DNA of 64,000 nucleotides from Paraburkholderia silvatlantica (GTDB taxonomy: Bacteria > Pseudomonadota > Gammaproteobacteria > Burkholderiales > Burkholderiaceae). Shown here piece after piece: positions 17,064 through 25,772 of the stretch; the stretch's first letter is position 1; every line of letters starts with the position of its first letter. Location: contig NZ_QEOL01000018.1 of NCBI RefSeq assembly GCF_003096715.1, positions 62,001 through 126,000 of the forward strand, given 5' to 3'. A program made the translations under genes and the position numbers. The notes under the pieces are model-generated. The model saw only the letters and a program-made list of their open reading frames with translations, had not been told where the DNA came from and made no database searches.

Positions 17064-17213
17064 TCAATGCAGCGTGGCGAGTGCAGCCCGGATACGCGCC
17101 CCCTGTTCTTCTGAAATGAGACGATCCAGCACTTGCGCGAAATGGGGATGATGCATGCCGGAATGGATATATTGCCAGCGGTATGCGTGATGAAAATTCG
17201 CTTCGATCGACAT
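17064..17213 (-). CDS. Short 49-residue frame downstream of eryI, possible gene or remnant
   Basis: This minus-strand frame reads as protein rather than shadow: MSIEANFHHAYRWQYIHSG, then HHPHFAQVLDRLISEEQGAR, ending ALATLH. It is aromatic- and His-rich and looks like the C-terminus of a helical protein. The frame continues nine residues upstream to a TGA, and no ribosome-binding site is seen, so it may be a degraded 3' end. I do not recognise the family. It lies 113 bp after eryI on the same strand and could be the last cistron of the polyol operon. Confidence 0.35.
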   Translation of the reverse strand: MSIEANFHHAYRWQYIHSGMHHPHFAQVLDRLISEEQGARIRAALATLH

Positions 17214-17326
17214 CGCTTCGGCTTCGTCGACGGCGCCTGTTCAGCGAGAACGGACCACGCGGTGCGGCATCCGACGCGCCTCCTGCTTTGGCAGCACACG
17301 GCGCGGCGGCATCGGCGCACGCAAAG

Positions 17327-17782
17327 CTACCGGTGGTGATATTTCGAATCCACTTCGTTGATCGCCGCGACATTGCCCGCGCTTCGTCCGTTTTCATCGA
17401 ACGTATTGTCCAGAAAGGCATCGGCGATGGCTTTGGCCACCTCGGGCCCGATCACTCGCGAACCCATTGTGATGATCTGCGCATTGTTCGAAAGCGCCGC
17501 GCGCTCCGCCGAGTAGGTGTCGTGGCACAACGCAGCCCGAATGCCCGGCACCTTGTTCGCCGATATGCTGACACCGATGCCGGTGCCACAAACGAGAATC
17601 GCCCGGTCGTATTCTCCACTGATCACGCCGGACGCGACACGGTCTGAGAGATTCGCGTAAAACTCGTTCGGATTCGTTTCGTTGCTCGACACTTCAAAAA
17701 CTTCAAAGCGATCCTTCAGATAATCGGCCAGCACACGAGCCAGCCCGACTCCTGCGCTATCGCCGCCAACGGCCACTTTCAT
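17327..17782 (-). CDS. eryI: D-erythrose-4-phosphate isomerase (RpiB/LacAB family)
   Basis: A 151-residue member of the ribose-5-phosphate isomerase B family. The catalytic Cys65 lies in CGTGIGVSISANK, and the sugar-phosphate loop has CHDTYSAERA at 86-95. The RpiB-typical anion motif is altered (SNNAQIITMGSR at 98-109), as in paralogues specialised for tetroses. In Brucella the equivalent EryI converts D-erythrulose 4-phosphate to D-erythrose 4-phosphate, the last step of erythritol breakdown. AAGGAG before ATG 17782 sets the start. It follows eryH by 46 bp at the end of the operon. The exact substrate is inferred from context. Confidence 0.85.
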   Translation of the reverse strand: MKVAVGGDSAGVGLARVLADYLKDRFEVFEVSSNETNPNEFYANLSDRVASGVISGEYDRAILVCGTGIGVSISANKVPGIRAALCHDTYSAERAALSNNAQIITMGSRVIGPEVAKAIADAFLDNTFDENGRSAGNVAAINEVDSKYHHR

Positions 17783-17828
17783 GACGATCTCCTTGAAACT
17801 AAGAGGTTGCAAGCCCGCAGCATCGAGG

Positions 17829-18590
17829 TCAGAGCACTGCCCCGACGCGCTTCAATATGTCCAGATACCCATTGACATTCCATGCCGAACGACCAATAAA
17901 CAGCCCATCGATATTCGGGCAGGCGGCAAGTTCCGCGCAGTTGTCCGGATTGACCGAGCCTCCGTACAGGCACGGTATGCGGCGGCCGAGCATCGACTGC
18001 GCGACCTGACTGATTTCCGCCTGTCGCGCGTCGGCGTAATCGGGGCTCGCCGGCATGCCGTGTTCGCCGATGGCCCACACCGGCTCATACGCGAGCAGAA
18101 TCGGCGCAGCGCGCTGTTGCGGGCCGAGTCTTGCCAGTGCGCCGCGCACTTCGGCAGCGAGGACTTCGGAGGCGCGGCCGCTTTGCTTGTCGGCGAGCGT
18201 CTCGCCGATACAGATCAACGGCGTCAGTCCGTGGCGCACGGCTGCCTCGACCTTGAGGCCCACGGTGTCGTCGGTCTCGCCGAAATGCACGCGCCGTTCG
18301 GAATGGCCGAGTTCGACGAGGTCCATTCCGCAATCGACCAGCATGGACGGAGAAATTTCGCCGGTCCACGCGCCATGCTCCGCCCAGTGCATGTTTTGCG
18401 CGCCAACCTTGACGTCGGTTTCCGCAAGAATGGATTTGACTTCCCGAATCGCGGTAAAAGGCGGAATCACGAAGCACTGAATGCGTGGATCGTCCGGGCT
18501 GGTTAGCATGCGCTCGGCAAACGCCATGGCGTCCGCCAGCGTCTTGTTCATCTTCCAGCTGGTACCGACCCAGAACAGGGAATCAGTCAT
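17829..18590 (-). CDS. eryH: Tetrulose-4-phosphate isomerase (triosephosphate isomerase family)
   Basis: A 253-residue TIM-barrel isomerase with the triosephosphate isomerase catalytic set: Lys13 (SWKMNK), His96 (ELGHSERR), Glu169 (AYEPVWAIG) and the phosphate loop YGGSVNPDN. Its place between a sugar ABC transporter and an RpiB paralogue, in an operon with eryA-eryB-eryC, identifies it as the EryH (TpiA2) paralogue, which in Brucella isomerises the tetrulose phosphate made by EryC, rather than the glycolytic enzyme. The start at ATG 18590 lacks a clear ribosome-binding site; a TTG six codons upstream is possible. Confidence 0.86.
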   Translation of the reverse strand: MTDSLFWVGTSWKMNKTLADAMAFAERMLTSPDDPRIQCFVIPPFTAIREVKSILAETDVKVGAQNMHWAEHGAWTGEISPSMLVDCGMDLVELGHSERRVHFGETDDTVGLKVEAAVRHGLTPLICIGETLADKQSGRASEVLAAEVRGALARLGPQQRAAPILLAYEPVWAIGEHGMPASPDYADARQAEISQVAQSMLGRRIPCLYGGSVNPDNCAELAACPNIDGLFIGRSAWNVNGYLDILKRVGAVL

Positions 18591-18700
18591 GGTTAAGTTG
18601 TTGCGCAAATGAGCTTACGTTTCGAGGCGCATGTCGCGCTGGAACCGACGGAAGTCACGCAAGCCGTCAGCGCAGCGCACGAAGGCATACGCCCGTCAAG

Positions 18701-19654
18701 TCACTTCGACAGCACGAACGGTGCGGTGTACTTCGAAGCATTCGCCTTGGTGATCAGTACGCAGTCGAAAAGCTGCTTCTCACTCGATGCCCCCGTCTTG
18801 CCGGTTTTCAGGAACTGATCGGCCTCCTGCACCGCCTTGGCGGAAAACTCGGCAACCGGTTGCAGCACCGTGTACTGCAATTCGCCGGCCTTGACTGCGT
18901 CGACCGCTGCGGGCGAACCGTCGAAGCCGCCGACCTTCACGCTCTTGAGCTTGCCTGCCTGCTTGAGCGCTGCGATTGCGCCGAGCGCCATCTCGTCGTT
19001 GCCGCTAATGACGCCGATCACATCCGGATGCGCCTGCATCAGGCTCTGCGTTGCGTTGAAGCCCTGCGTGCGGTCCCAGTTCGCCACTTGCGAGCCCACC
19101 ATCTTCAGATCCGGATACTGACTCAGCACGGACTTGTAGCCGTTCGAGCGCGTCGCGGCGTTGTTGTCGGACGGCGCGCCGAGCAGTTCGACATAGTTAC
19201 CCTTCGAGCCGACGTCCTTGACCCATTGCTGAGCGCCGAGCGCGGCGCCTTGCGCGTTGTTCGAAACCAGTTGTGCCTTGGCGAGGCCCGGCTGATTAAT
19301 TTCCGCATTGACGAGGAACACCGGAATATGCGCTGCGACCGCCTTCTTCACGGCGCCAATGGAACCGCTGGCGTTGGCCGGGTCGAGAATGATCGCCACC
19401 GACTTGTTGGTGATGGCGGTGTCGATCTGCTGACTTTCCGTATTGGTGTCGCCTTTCGACGCGGAGACATTGGCCGTGTAGCCGAGCTTTTTGGCCTCGG
19501 CCGAGGCGATATTGCCTTCGGCAAGCCAGTACGGGTTCGCGGGATCGTTGACGATGATGCTGATGAGGCCGCCTGCCGCGTGGGCCTGTCCTGCGAACAA
19601 GGGCGCGGCCAGTGCGAAGGCTGCAAGGATAATGGTCTTTGTCTTCATGTTCAT
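18701..19654 (-). CDS. Sugar/polyol ABC transporter periplasmic binding protein
   Basis: A 317-residue periplasmic binding protein of the ribose/RbsB class. A Sec signal peptide occupies residues 1-26 (ending QAHAAG). The two-lobed domain starts with ISIIVNDPANPYWLAEG and carries the class motifs ILDPANASGS, GVISGNDEMALGAIAAL and VGGFDGSPAAV. It delivers the polyol, most likely erythritol, to the permease and ATPase encoded just upstream in the operon. AGGAAG lies nine bases before the ATG. Confidence 0.92.
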   Translation of the reverse strand: MNMKTKTIILAAFALAAPLFAGQAHAAGGLISIIVNDPANPYWLAEGNIASAEAKKLGYTANVSASKGDTNTESQQIDTAITNKSVAIILDPANASGSIGAVKKAVAAHIPVFLVNAEINQPGLAKAQLVSNNAQGAALGAQQWVKDVGSKGNYVELLGAPSDNNAATRSNGYKSVLSQYPDLKMVGSQVANWDRTQGFNATQSLMQAHPDVIGVISGNDEMALGAIAALKQAGKLKSVKVGGFDGSPAAVDAVKAGELQYTVLQPVAEFSAKAVQEADQFLKTGKTGASSEKQLFDCVLITKANASKYTAPFVLSK

Positions 19655-19723
19655 GAGATGTCTCTTCCTGAATGGGTAATGACGTGCGATTTCAATACAC
19701 TTCCCGCTTGCCGGTCGTACTGC

Positions 19724-20818
19724 TTATGCCTTGCCGCCGCTTTGCGGAGAAGCCAGTTGTCCGCCGGTCGGTGCGGGACGCTTGACGCGGCGGCGATATT
19801 GAATGGCGTTCAGCAGCACCGCGAGGACGATGACCGCGCCGGTGAATACGGTTTGCCAATAAGACGAGATGCCGATGATCACGAGACCGTCGGACAGAAA
19901 TCCGATCACGAATGCGCCGAGCAGCGTGCCGCGGATATTGCCGGTACCGCCCATCAGCGACGCGCCACCGATCACCACGGCCGCGATAGCCGTCAGCTCG
20001 TAGCTCGTGCCCGCCGTCGGACCGGCGGATGTGAGTTGCGAAGAGAGAATCAGACCGGCAATGGCCGCGCACACGCCGGAGATCATGTACACGCTGATTT
20101 GCACATGTTTTACCGGCACACCGGAGAGTTCCGCCGCGCGAGCATTGCCGCCCGAGGCGTAAAGCCAGCGGCCGAATGCCGAGCGATTGAGCGTAATGCT
20201 GCACAGCGCCGCGATCACAGCGAGAATCAGCACGCCTACCGGCACGTTGAAAAGCCGGTCGAAGCCCAGCCAGTCAAAACCCGTATTGCCCAGGTCGGCT
20301 TGTCCACCCAGGTTGTTATAGGTCAGGCCATTGGTCATCAGCAGGGCGAATCCGCGCACGACGTACATCACGCCGAGTGTGGCGACGAAGGCAGGCACCC
20401 TGAAGCGCGCAATGAGAATCCCGTTGACAAGGCCGATGAAAGCGCCGAGCGCACAGCACAGCACCACGACCACCCACACCGACGGATACAGCACGACCCC
20501 GAACATGTTCAGGGTCACGCCCTGCATGAAGAAACCCGCGACGACACCGGAGAGCCCGAGCGTGGAGCCGACCGACAAGTCGATCCCTCCATTGACGATC
20601 ACGAGCAGCATGCCAATTGCAAGGATTCCGTAAATGGCCACGTGTGAGGCCATTGTCAGGAAATTTTCCAGTGCGAAATAATTGGGGGAAAGAAAGGAAA
20701 AGATGATGACGATGGCGATCAGCGCGAAAAACGCACGTCCTTCGAGCAGGATCTTGCCGAGGTCGAACCCTTCTCCGCCGAAGCGATGGGCTCTCTGTGT
20801 TTTGGCGGCTTGGCTCAT
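19724..20818 (-). CDS. Sugar/polyol ABC transporter permease, RbsC type
   Basis: A 364-residue inner-membrane permease with 8-10 hydrophobic segments and the family motifs FLTMASHVAIYGILAIGM, NGGIDLSVGSTLGLSGV and GGASLMGGTGNIRGTLLGA. It forms the channel of a CUT2-class importer; two copies pair with the double ATPase encoded 27 bp upstream. GGAGAG before the ATG supports the start. In rhizobial and Brucella ery loci the corresponding gene is called eryF. Confidence 0.92.
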   Translation of the reverse strand: MSQAAKTQRAHRFGGEGFDLGKILLEGRAFFALIAIVIIFSFLSPNYFALENFLTMASHVAIYGILAIGMLLVIVNGGIDLSVGSTLGLSGVVAGFFMQGVTLNMFGVVLYPSVWVVVVLCCALGAFIGLVNGILIARFRVPAFVATLGVMYVVRGFALLMTNGLTYNNLGGQADLGNTGFDWLGFDRLFNVPVGVLILAVIAALCSITLNRSAFGRWLYASGGNARAAELSGVPVKHVQISVYMISGVCAAIAGLILSSQLTSAGPTAGTSYELTAIAAVVIGGASLMGGTGNIRGTLLGAFVIGFLSDGLVIIGISSYWQTVFTGAVIVLAVLLNAIQYRRRVKRPAPTGGQLASPQSGGKA

Positions 20819-20845
20819 GTTGAAACTCTCCTGGCGTTCCTGCGA

Positions 20846-22408
20846 TCAGACGACAACGGCTTCGCCCGAGGCGGCCATGATGTCGTCCTTGTTGGCATCC
20901 GGGCCGAATTCGGCGGATATCTTGCCGCGCCGCATCACGATGATGCGATGCGCGACGCTCAGACACTCGCCGACTTCCGAAGTCGAATACACGACGGCTA
21001 AACCTTTCTTCGCGTTCTCCGCGAGCAGGCGGAACACCTCCGCTTTCGCGCCGATGTCGATGCCCCGGCTGGGTTCGTCGAGCAGAATGACTTTCGGCCC
21101 GGTTGCGAGCATCTTCCCGATCACAACCTTTTGCTGATTGCCGCCGGAGAGCGAGCGGATCGACGCTCCCGCTCCCGCGGTCTTGACGTGCACGTTGCGG
21201 ATCGATTCGCCGACTAGATCGCGCTCGGCGGCAGGCGACATCAGCAGGCCCTTCACGAAGGAGCGGATACTCGCGAGCGACATGTTCGAACCCACGCTCA
21301 TGGTTGGCACGAGACCGTCGCGCTGACGGTCCTCCGGCACCAGCACGAGGCCCTTTGCGATGCGTTCGGCGATACTCAGCGACGCCATGTCCTCGCCTTC
21401 GAGCAGCACCCTGCCGCCCGTGACGGGCAGATGCGTGCGGCCGGCTACCGCTTCGAGCAGTTCCGTGCGGCCTGCGCCCATCAATCCGTAGATGCAGACG
21501 ATCTCGCCCGCACGCACCTTGAGCGACAGATGATCGACCGCCGAGGCGCCCGCGCCCGTGCCGGATTCGTCGGCAACGCTGAGGTCGTCGATGTCGAGCG
21601 CGATTTCGCCGAACGCGTAACCCGTCGGCGGCGAGCCGAGATCGAAATTCTCGCCGACCATGTTGCGCACGATCCAGCCGAGGTCGATGTCCTTCCTCTG
21701 CGCCGTCGCCGTGATCCTGCCGTCGCGCAGCACCACGGCGTAGTCCGTGACCTGCAGCGCCTCTTCGAGGTGATGCGAGATGTACACGATCGAAACGCCG
21801 CGGCTCGTCAGGTCGCGAATCACCTTGAAGAGCACCTCGACCTCGGAAGCGCTCAGCGCGGAAGTAGGCTCGTCCATGATGAGGATGCGCGAATCGACCG
21901 AGAGCGCACGCGCGATCTCGACCACCTGCTGCTGGCCGAGGCGCAGATCGTGGATCAGCGTCGCCGGGTCGATCTCTTCTTCGAGATCGGCCATCAGTGC
22001 CCGCGTCTGGCGCGCCTCTTCGGCAAAATCCACGCCGGTCGGCGTACGCAACTCCCGGCCCATGAAGATGTTGTCGCGCACGCTCAGATTGGGCGCGAGG
22101 CTCAACTCCTGGTGAATGATCGAAATGCCGTGATCGCGCGCGTCGCTCGACGAGGTAAAGGCGACCGGCTCGCCGTCGAGTTCGATCTCGCCGGACGTCG
22201 GCTTTTCCACGCCGGAGAGGATCTTCATCAACGTCGACTTGCCCGCGCCGTTTTCGCCAAACAGCGTCGTGACCTTGCCGCGATGGATCTCGAAGTTCAC
22301 GCCCTTCAGGGCATGCACACCGCCGTACGACTTCACGATGTTGCGCGCGGACAGCAGGACGGCGTCCTGCGCCGCAGCCGGTGCCGTGATTGCAGGTGCG
22401 GTGCTCAT
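20846..22408 (-). CDS. Sugar/polyol ABC transporter ATP-binding protein, RbsA type
   Basis: A 520-residue protein with two tandem ATP-binding cassettes, as in ribose-type (CUT2) importers. The first cassette has Walker A GENGAGKST, signature LRLGQQQVVEIARAL and Walker B ILIMDEPTSALS. The second is degenerate at Walker A (GLMGAGRTEL) with signature LSGGNQQKVV and Walker B VILLDEPSRGID. The degenerate second site is normal for the class. Its start overlaps the end of the DUF2291 gene by four bases. Confidence 0.94.
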   Translation of the reverse strand: MSTAPAITAPAAAQDAVLLSARNIVKSYGGVHALKGVNFEIHRGKVTTLFGENGAGKSTLMKILSGVEKPTSGEIELDGEPVAFTSSSDARDHGISIIHQELSLAPNLSVRDNIFMGRELRTPTGVDFAEEARQTRALMADLEEEIDPATLIHDLRLGQQQVVEIARALSVDSRILIMDEPTSALSASEVEVLFKVIRDLTSRGVSIVYISHHLEEALQVTDYAVVLRDGRITATAQRKDIDLGWIVRNMVGENFDLGSPPTGYAFGEIALDIDDLSVADESGTGAGASAVDHLSLKVRAGEIVCIYGLMGAGRTELLEAVAGRTHLPVTGGRVLLEGEDMASLSIAERIAKGLVLVPEDRQRDGLVPTMSVGSNMSLASIRSFVKGLLMSPAAERDLVGESIRNVHVKTAGAGASIRSLSGGNQQKVVIGKMLATGPKVILLDEPSRGIDIGAKAEVFRLLAENAKKGLAVVYSTSEVGECLSVAHRIIVMRRGKISAEFGPDANKDDIMAASGEAVVV

Positions 22409-23061
22409 TTGACGTCCAGCTTCACAGGAGTGACGAGCCAGCCGTCCGGATTGACCAGCTGGAACACGCCGACGACCGAGATGGTCTTGCCAGTCAGTTT
22501 GGTCGTATCGATTTTCGACAAGACCTCTTTCTTCATTTCCGCATTGATCGCGTAGCCGGCGTTCTGATAGTCGATCTGGTTAGTGAACTGACCGAAGCTG
22601 ATATCGCCAGTGTCATCGCGCAGATCGGTGCCGTTGATCGCCGGCCCCGTTTGCACGCGGACGACGAGCGAATCGGGCAAGCCGGGCACTTTCACTTCAT
22701 ACACGCCCGAGTCTTCCTTGCCGGCGACGCCAGTGAACTTCACCGACATCTCGGGACCGACGCCGCCGCCCGCCACGCCGTACTGCTTGCCCGCCGCGTC
22801 CGGGTCCTTCGCGATGGCCGCGGCCAGCGTGGCGGCATCGACTGCACGCTTTTCGATCGCCGCCTGTGTCTTCGGGAATTGCTTCTTCCCGTAGGCGGCA
22901 GGCTCGAATTCGCGGGTCTGCGAGTCTGCGTCGGAGCCGATCTTGACGAGCTTCGTGCTCATCGCCATCGCAACCAGCAAGATCACCAGCAGCACGATCT
23001 CGATCGCCATGCGAACGCTGCGCCGGGCGTGACCCCTCATCGATGGAGCAACCGCACTCAT
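22405..23061 (-). CDS. DUF2291 family protein of the polyol ABC transporter operon
   Basis: A 218-residue protein with one N-terminal membrane helix (about 18-36) and a periplasmic domain. It matches the DUF2291 family, typically encoded next to CUT2-type polyol importers in rhizobia and Burkholderia. Its function is unknown; linkage suggests a periplasmic accessory to the importer. GAGGTGAG lies before the ATG, and the stop overlaps the ATPase start (ATGA), so the two are co-translated. Confidence 0.82.
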   Translation of the reverse strand: MSAVAPSMRGHARRSVRMAIEIVLLVILLVAMAMSTKLVKIGSDADSQTREFEPAAYGKKQFPKTQAAIEKRAVDAATLAAAIAKDPDAAGKQYGVAGGGVGPEMSVKFTGVAGKEDSGVYEVKVPGLPDSLVVRVQTGPAINGTDLRDDTGDISFGQFTNQIDYQNAGYAINAEMKKEVLSKIDTTKLTGKTISVVGVFQLVNPDGWLVTPVKLDVK

Positions 23062-23112
23062 TGGCTCACCTCACTTGCGTCGGAACGAAAGCGTTGCAGG
23101 TCGTCTGCCCAT

Positions 23113-23766
23113 TCAATCTGTATCATGTCTCCTCCAGTTTTCTGCGATCACGTTGAGCACCATCGCGGCCGACGCCGCACCCGGATCGACGTGTCCAATG
23201 CTTCGTTCTCCGAGCCGCGACGATCGCCCCTTGGTTGCGACCATCGCGATCGTGGACTCGGCGCCCGCTGTTGCAGCCTCGCCCGCGCGCGTCATGATCT
23301 CGCGCACCGGCAAGCCGTCCGCCATGCCTTGTTCAATGGCTGCGGCGGCGGGCGCCCAGGCATCGACCATCGTCTTCTCGCCGATTTCGGCCCGTCCACG
23401 CGAGCGGATGCCTTCAGCCATCGCCACGATCAGCCCCGGGGCCTCATTCAACAGCAGTTCGTGGCGCGCACCGGCAACCTTGGCCGCGCGCATGAATGCG
23501 GTGGCATAAAGCGGCCCTGACGACGCGCCAACCGCGTTCAGGAAACCCTTTGCGGCCGCATTCAACTGGTCTGCGAGCGTGGCTTGCGCAGGCAGCGCCT
23601 CGATCGCTTGCGAAGCGGCAGCGAAGCCCTGCTCCATCGCGATACCGTGATCGGCGTCGCCGATTACGCCATCGAGCCGGCAAAGCTCGTCTCGCGCCTG
23701 CGCGACAGCGTTTGCGAGTTCGCGGAACAGGCATGCCACGTCGGCGGTCGTCAGCGCTGCCGTCAT
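23113..23766 (-). CDS. dhaL: Dihydroxyacetone-kinase-type subunit DhaL
   Basis: A 217-residue nucleotide-binding subunit of the DhaK/DhaL kinase family. The Mg-nucleotide site is visible as DGVIGDADHGIAMEQG near residues 32-47 (usually IGDGDHG, here Gly to Ala), followed by GASSGPLYATAFMRAA and the later SRLGERSIGHVDPGA loop. The ATG at 23766 overlaps the dhaK stop. With DhaK it would phosphorylate a short ketose. In this operon L- or D-erythrulose is as likely a substrate as dihydroxyacetone. No dhaM phosphotransferase gene is present, so ATP is the expected donor. Confidence 0.87.
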   Translation of the reverse strand: MTAALTTADVACLFRELANAVAQARDELCRLDGVIGDADHGIAMEQGFAAASQAIEALPAQATLADQLNAAAKGFLNAVGASSGPLYATAFMRAAKVAGARHELLLNEAPGLIVAMAEGIRSRGRAEIGEKTMVDAWAPAAAAIEQGMADGLPVREIMTRAGEAATAGAESTIAMVATKGRSSRLGERSIGHVDPGAASAAMVLNVIAENWRRHDTD

Positions 23767-24785
23767 GCGGCCCTCTGCTGAAACATCGCGCATTCGCACG
23801 GGTGATCGATGAGGCGCTCGAGTTCATCGTCCAGATGCATCACGGTGATCGACGCACCCGCCATTTCGAGCGATGTGCAAAGCGGTCCGACCAGCGTGCG
23901 ATGCACCACGAGCCCCGCTTCCCTCAGCCGCTGCGAAACACGGCGGTTGAGGATGTACAGTTCCATCAGCGGCGTGGAACCGAGCGAGTTCACGAGCACG
24001 GCGACGCGATCGCCTTTTGCTGCATCCATCTCGGCGAAAATCGCGTCCATGATTTCGTCGGTAATGGCGTCGGCGCTGCGCAGCGTCTCGCGGCGCATTC
24101 CCGGCTCGCCGTGAATGCCCATGCCGATTTCCATCTCGCCCGGCGCGATCTCGAAGTTGGGACGGCGCGTTTGCGGCAGCGAGCACGGCGCGAGAGCGAC
24201 TCCCAGCGTGCGGGTGCGCGCGTTGGCATGACGCGCTATGCGCTCCACTTCGTCGAGCGGCATCATCAGATCGGCGGCGGCGCCAGCCGCCTTGAAGATG
24301 AATACGTTGCCCGCCACGCCGCGCCGCGTTGCGCGCTTCTCGCGCGGCGCCGAGGCGATATCGTCGGTCGTCAGCACCGTGCGCGCCTCGATGCCTTCGA
24401 GTTCGAGCAGCTCGGTCGCCATATCGAAGTTCATCACGTCGCCGGCGTAGTTGCCGTACATGAACAGCACGCCCGCGCCGCCATGTACGGCGAGCGCGGC
24501 ATCGACGGCCGGTTGCGGCGGCGGCGAAGCGAAGACGTTGCCGATCACGGCCGCATCGGCCAGCCCCTTGCCGACGAAGCCCAGAAACGTGGGCTCGTGC
24601 CCCGACCCGCCACCGATCACGAGAGCCACCTTGCCGGCACGCGGCCCGTTGCGCGCGATGATTGCGCGCGGCGCGCTGTCGTTGCGCGTGAGCAGATCGC
24701 CGTGGGCGGCCATGATGCCTTCCAGCATCTCGTCGACGGCGGCGTCGCCGTCGTTGATCAGCTTCTGTGTCCTCGTGCCGTGCAT
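23763..24785 (-). CDS. dhaK: Dihydroxyacetone-kinase-type subunit DhaK (possible erythrulose kinase)
   Basis: A 340-residue substrate-binding subunit. The family motifs are intact: VIGGGSGHEP near 56-65, YGNYAGDVMNFDMA, and the covalent-substrate His in GIHGEPGMRR. DhaK binds a short ketose through this His and presents it to the DhaL nucleotide site. Homologues in actinobacterial tetritol pathways act on erythrulose, and this gene lies between eryC and the transporter, which supports a tetrulose substrate. It starts 12 bp after eryC and overlaps dhaL. Confidence 0.88.
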   Translation of the reverse strand: MHGTRTQKLINDGDAAVDEMLEGIMAAHGDLLTRNDSAPRAIIARNGPRAGKVALVIGGGSGHEPTFLGFVGKGLADAAVIGNVFASPPPQPAVDAALAVHGGAGVLFMYGNYAGDVMNFDMATELLELEGIEARTVLTTDDIASAPREKRATRRGVAGNVFIFKAAGAAADLMMPLDEVERIARHANARTRTLGVALAPCSLPQTRRPNFEIAPGEMEIGMGIHGEPGMRRETLRSADAITDEIMDAIFAEMDAAKGDRVAVLVNSLGSTPLMELYILNRRVSQRLREAGLVVHRTLVGPLCTSLEMAGASITVMHLDDELERLIDHPCECAMFQQRAA

Positions 24786-24797
24786 CGTCTGATCTCC

Positions 24798-25730
24798 TCA
24801 GATATTCAGATCGGCAACACCGGTATCGAAATACGGCGCCCAGAACGCCACGGATTCGGCGATCTGTTCGACGACTTGCCGGTCGGTCGGCTCGCGCTCC
24901 TTGAACGACAGCTCCAGGCAGATCTCGTTGTCGCGTCCGCCGCCTTCGTGCAGCGCCTGGATCAGCGGCTCGGGCTGAATGCGGCCACGCGCGTTGAACT
25001 CGGCGGTGAAAGGACGATGACCGCCTTTGTCCATCAGCGACTGCTTGATGTGAATGATCGGCGACACCCGTGGCACGGCGCGCGCCCACGCATAGGGATC
25101 GAAGTCGTCCGGATTCGGGCTCGTCACGTCGCCGTGGTCGATATCGGCCATCATCCACATGGGAATTGCCATGTTCGCGGCGCTCAGCTTGTCCTGCAGC
25201 GCCATGCAGGCGGCAATGGTCTCGCCGAACTCGCGCCCGATCGACATGGGCTCCCAGAACACGTATTTCAGCCCCGCCGCCTTCGCATGCCGGGCGACCT
25301 CGGCCCAGCAATCGATCGCGGTTCGAATCAGCGCGTCGCGACGTGCAAGGTCGTCGAAGTCCTTATAAGTGAAGATGGCGAACTGCGTGCCGATGGAATC
25401 GCCGCCCAGATCGGCAGTGATATCCGCGAAGGTCTTGAACCAGTCGACGTAATAGCGGCGAACATCGGCATCCGGATGCCCGAAGTGATTCAGCCGCCCA
25501 TAGGGCCCGGTCATGCCCGACGTGATGCGCACGCCGGTCCGCGCCATTGCCGCGCGCATCTCGCGCGTGAGCCTGCGCGTGGTCGCCGCCGGCCACGACG
25601 GATTGATGAACTCGTGCGTCAGTTGCACGTCACGAATTTTCATGTCGTGTGCAATGGCATCGATGAGATCGGCCGGCTCGGCAAAGCGGTTCACCAGCGG
25701 ATTCGTGTTGAGTGCAAGCGTGAATGCCAT
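24798..25730 (-). CDS. eryC: L-3-tetrulose-4-phosphate racemase (xylose-isomerase-like TIM barrel)
   Basis: A 310-residue protein of the AP-endonuclease-2/xylose-isomerase-like family that matches EryC closely in its conserved blocks: LALNTNPLVNRFAEP at the start, IRDVQLTHEFINPSW, TSGMTGPYGRLNHFGHPD, YVFWEPMSIGREFGE, MWMMADIDHGDVTSPNPDD and IIHIKQSLMDKGGHRPF. The Glu, Asp and His residues in these blocks are the expected metal ligands. In Brucella EryC converts L-3-tetrulose 4-phosphate to its D form, feeding EryH and EryI. It sits between eryB and dhaK. Confidence 0.92.
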   Translation of the reverse strand: MAFTLALNTNPLVNRFAEPADLIDAIAHDMKIRDVQLTHEFINPSWPAATTRRLTREMRAAMARTGVRITSGMTGPYGRLNHFGHPDADVRRYYVDWFKTFADITADLGGDSIGTQFAIFTYKDFDDLARRDALIRTAIDCWAEVARHAKAAGLKYVFWEPMSIGREFGETIAACMALQDKLSAANMAIPMWMMADIDHGDVTSPNPDDFDPYAWARAVPRVSPIIHIKQSLMDKGGHRPFTAEFNARGRIQPEPLIQALHEGGGRDNEICLELSFKEREPTDRQVVEQIAESVAFWAPYFDTGVADLNI

Positions 25731-25772
25731 GTTCGTCTCGTGTCGTATGGGTTGCGGCGCGGCCCGTCCCGC

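Noticed and set aside
17829..18590. Assignment as the glycolytic triosephosphate isomerase
   Set aside because: The gene lies within an erythritol-type operon between a polyol transporter and an RpiB paralogue, where the specialised EryH paralogue is expected.
18485..20647. Plus-strand open frame of 720 codons across eryH, the binding protein and permease genes
   Set aside because: Composition (very high Arg, His, Asp) is that of an antisense shadow in GC-rich DNA; the minus strand holds three intact genes with clear motifs.
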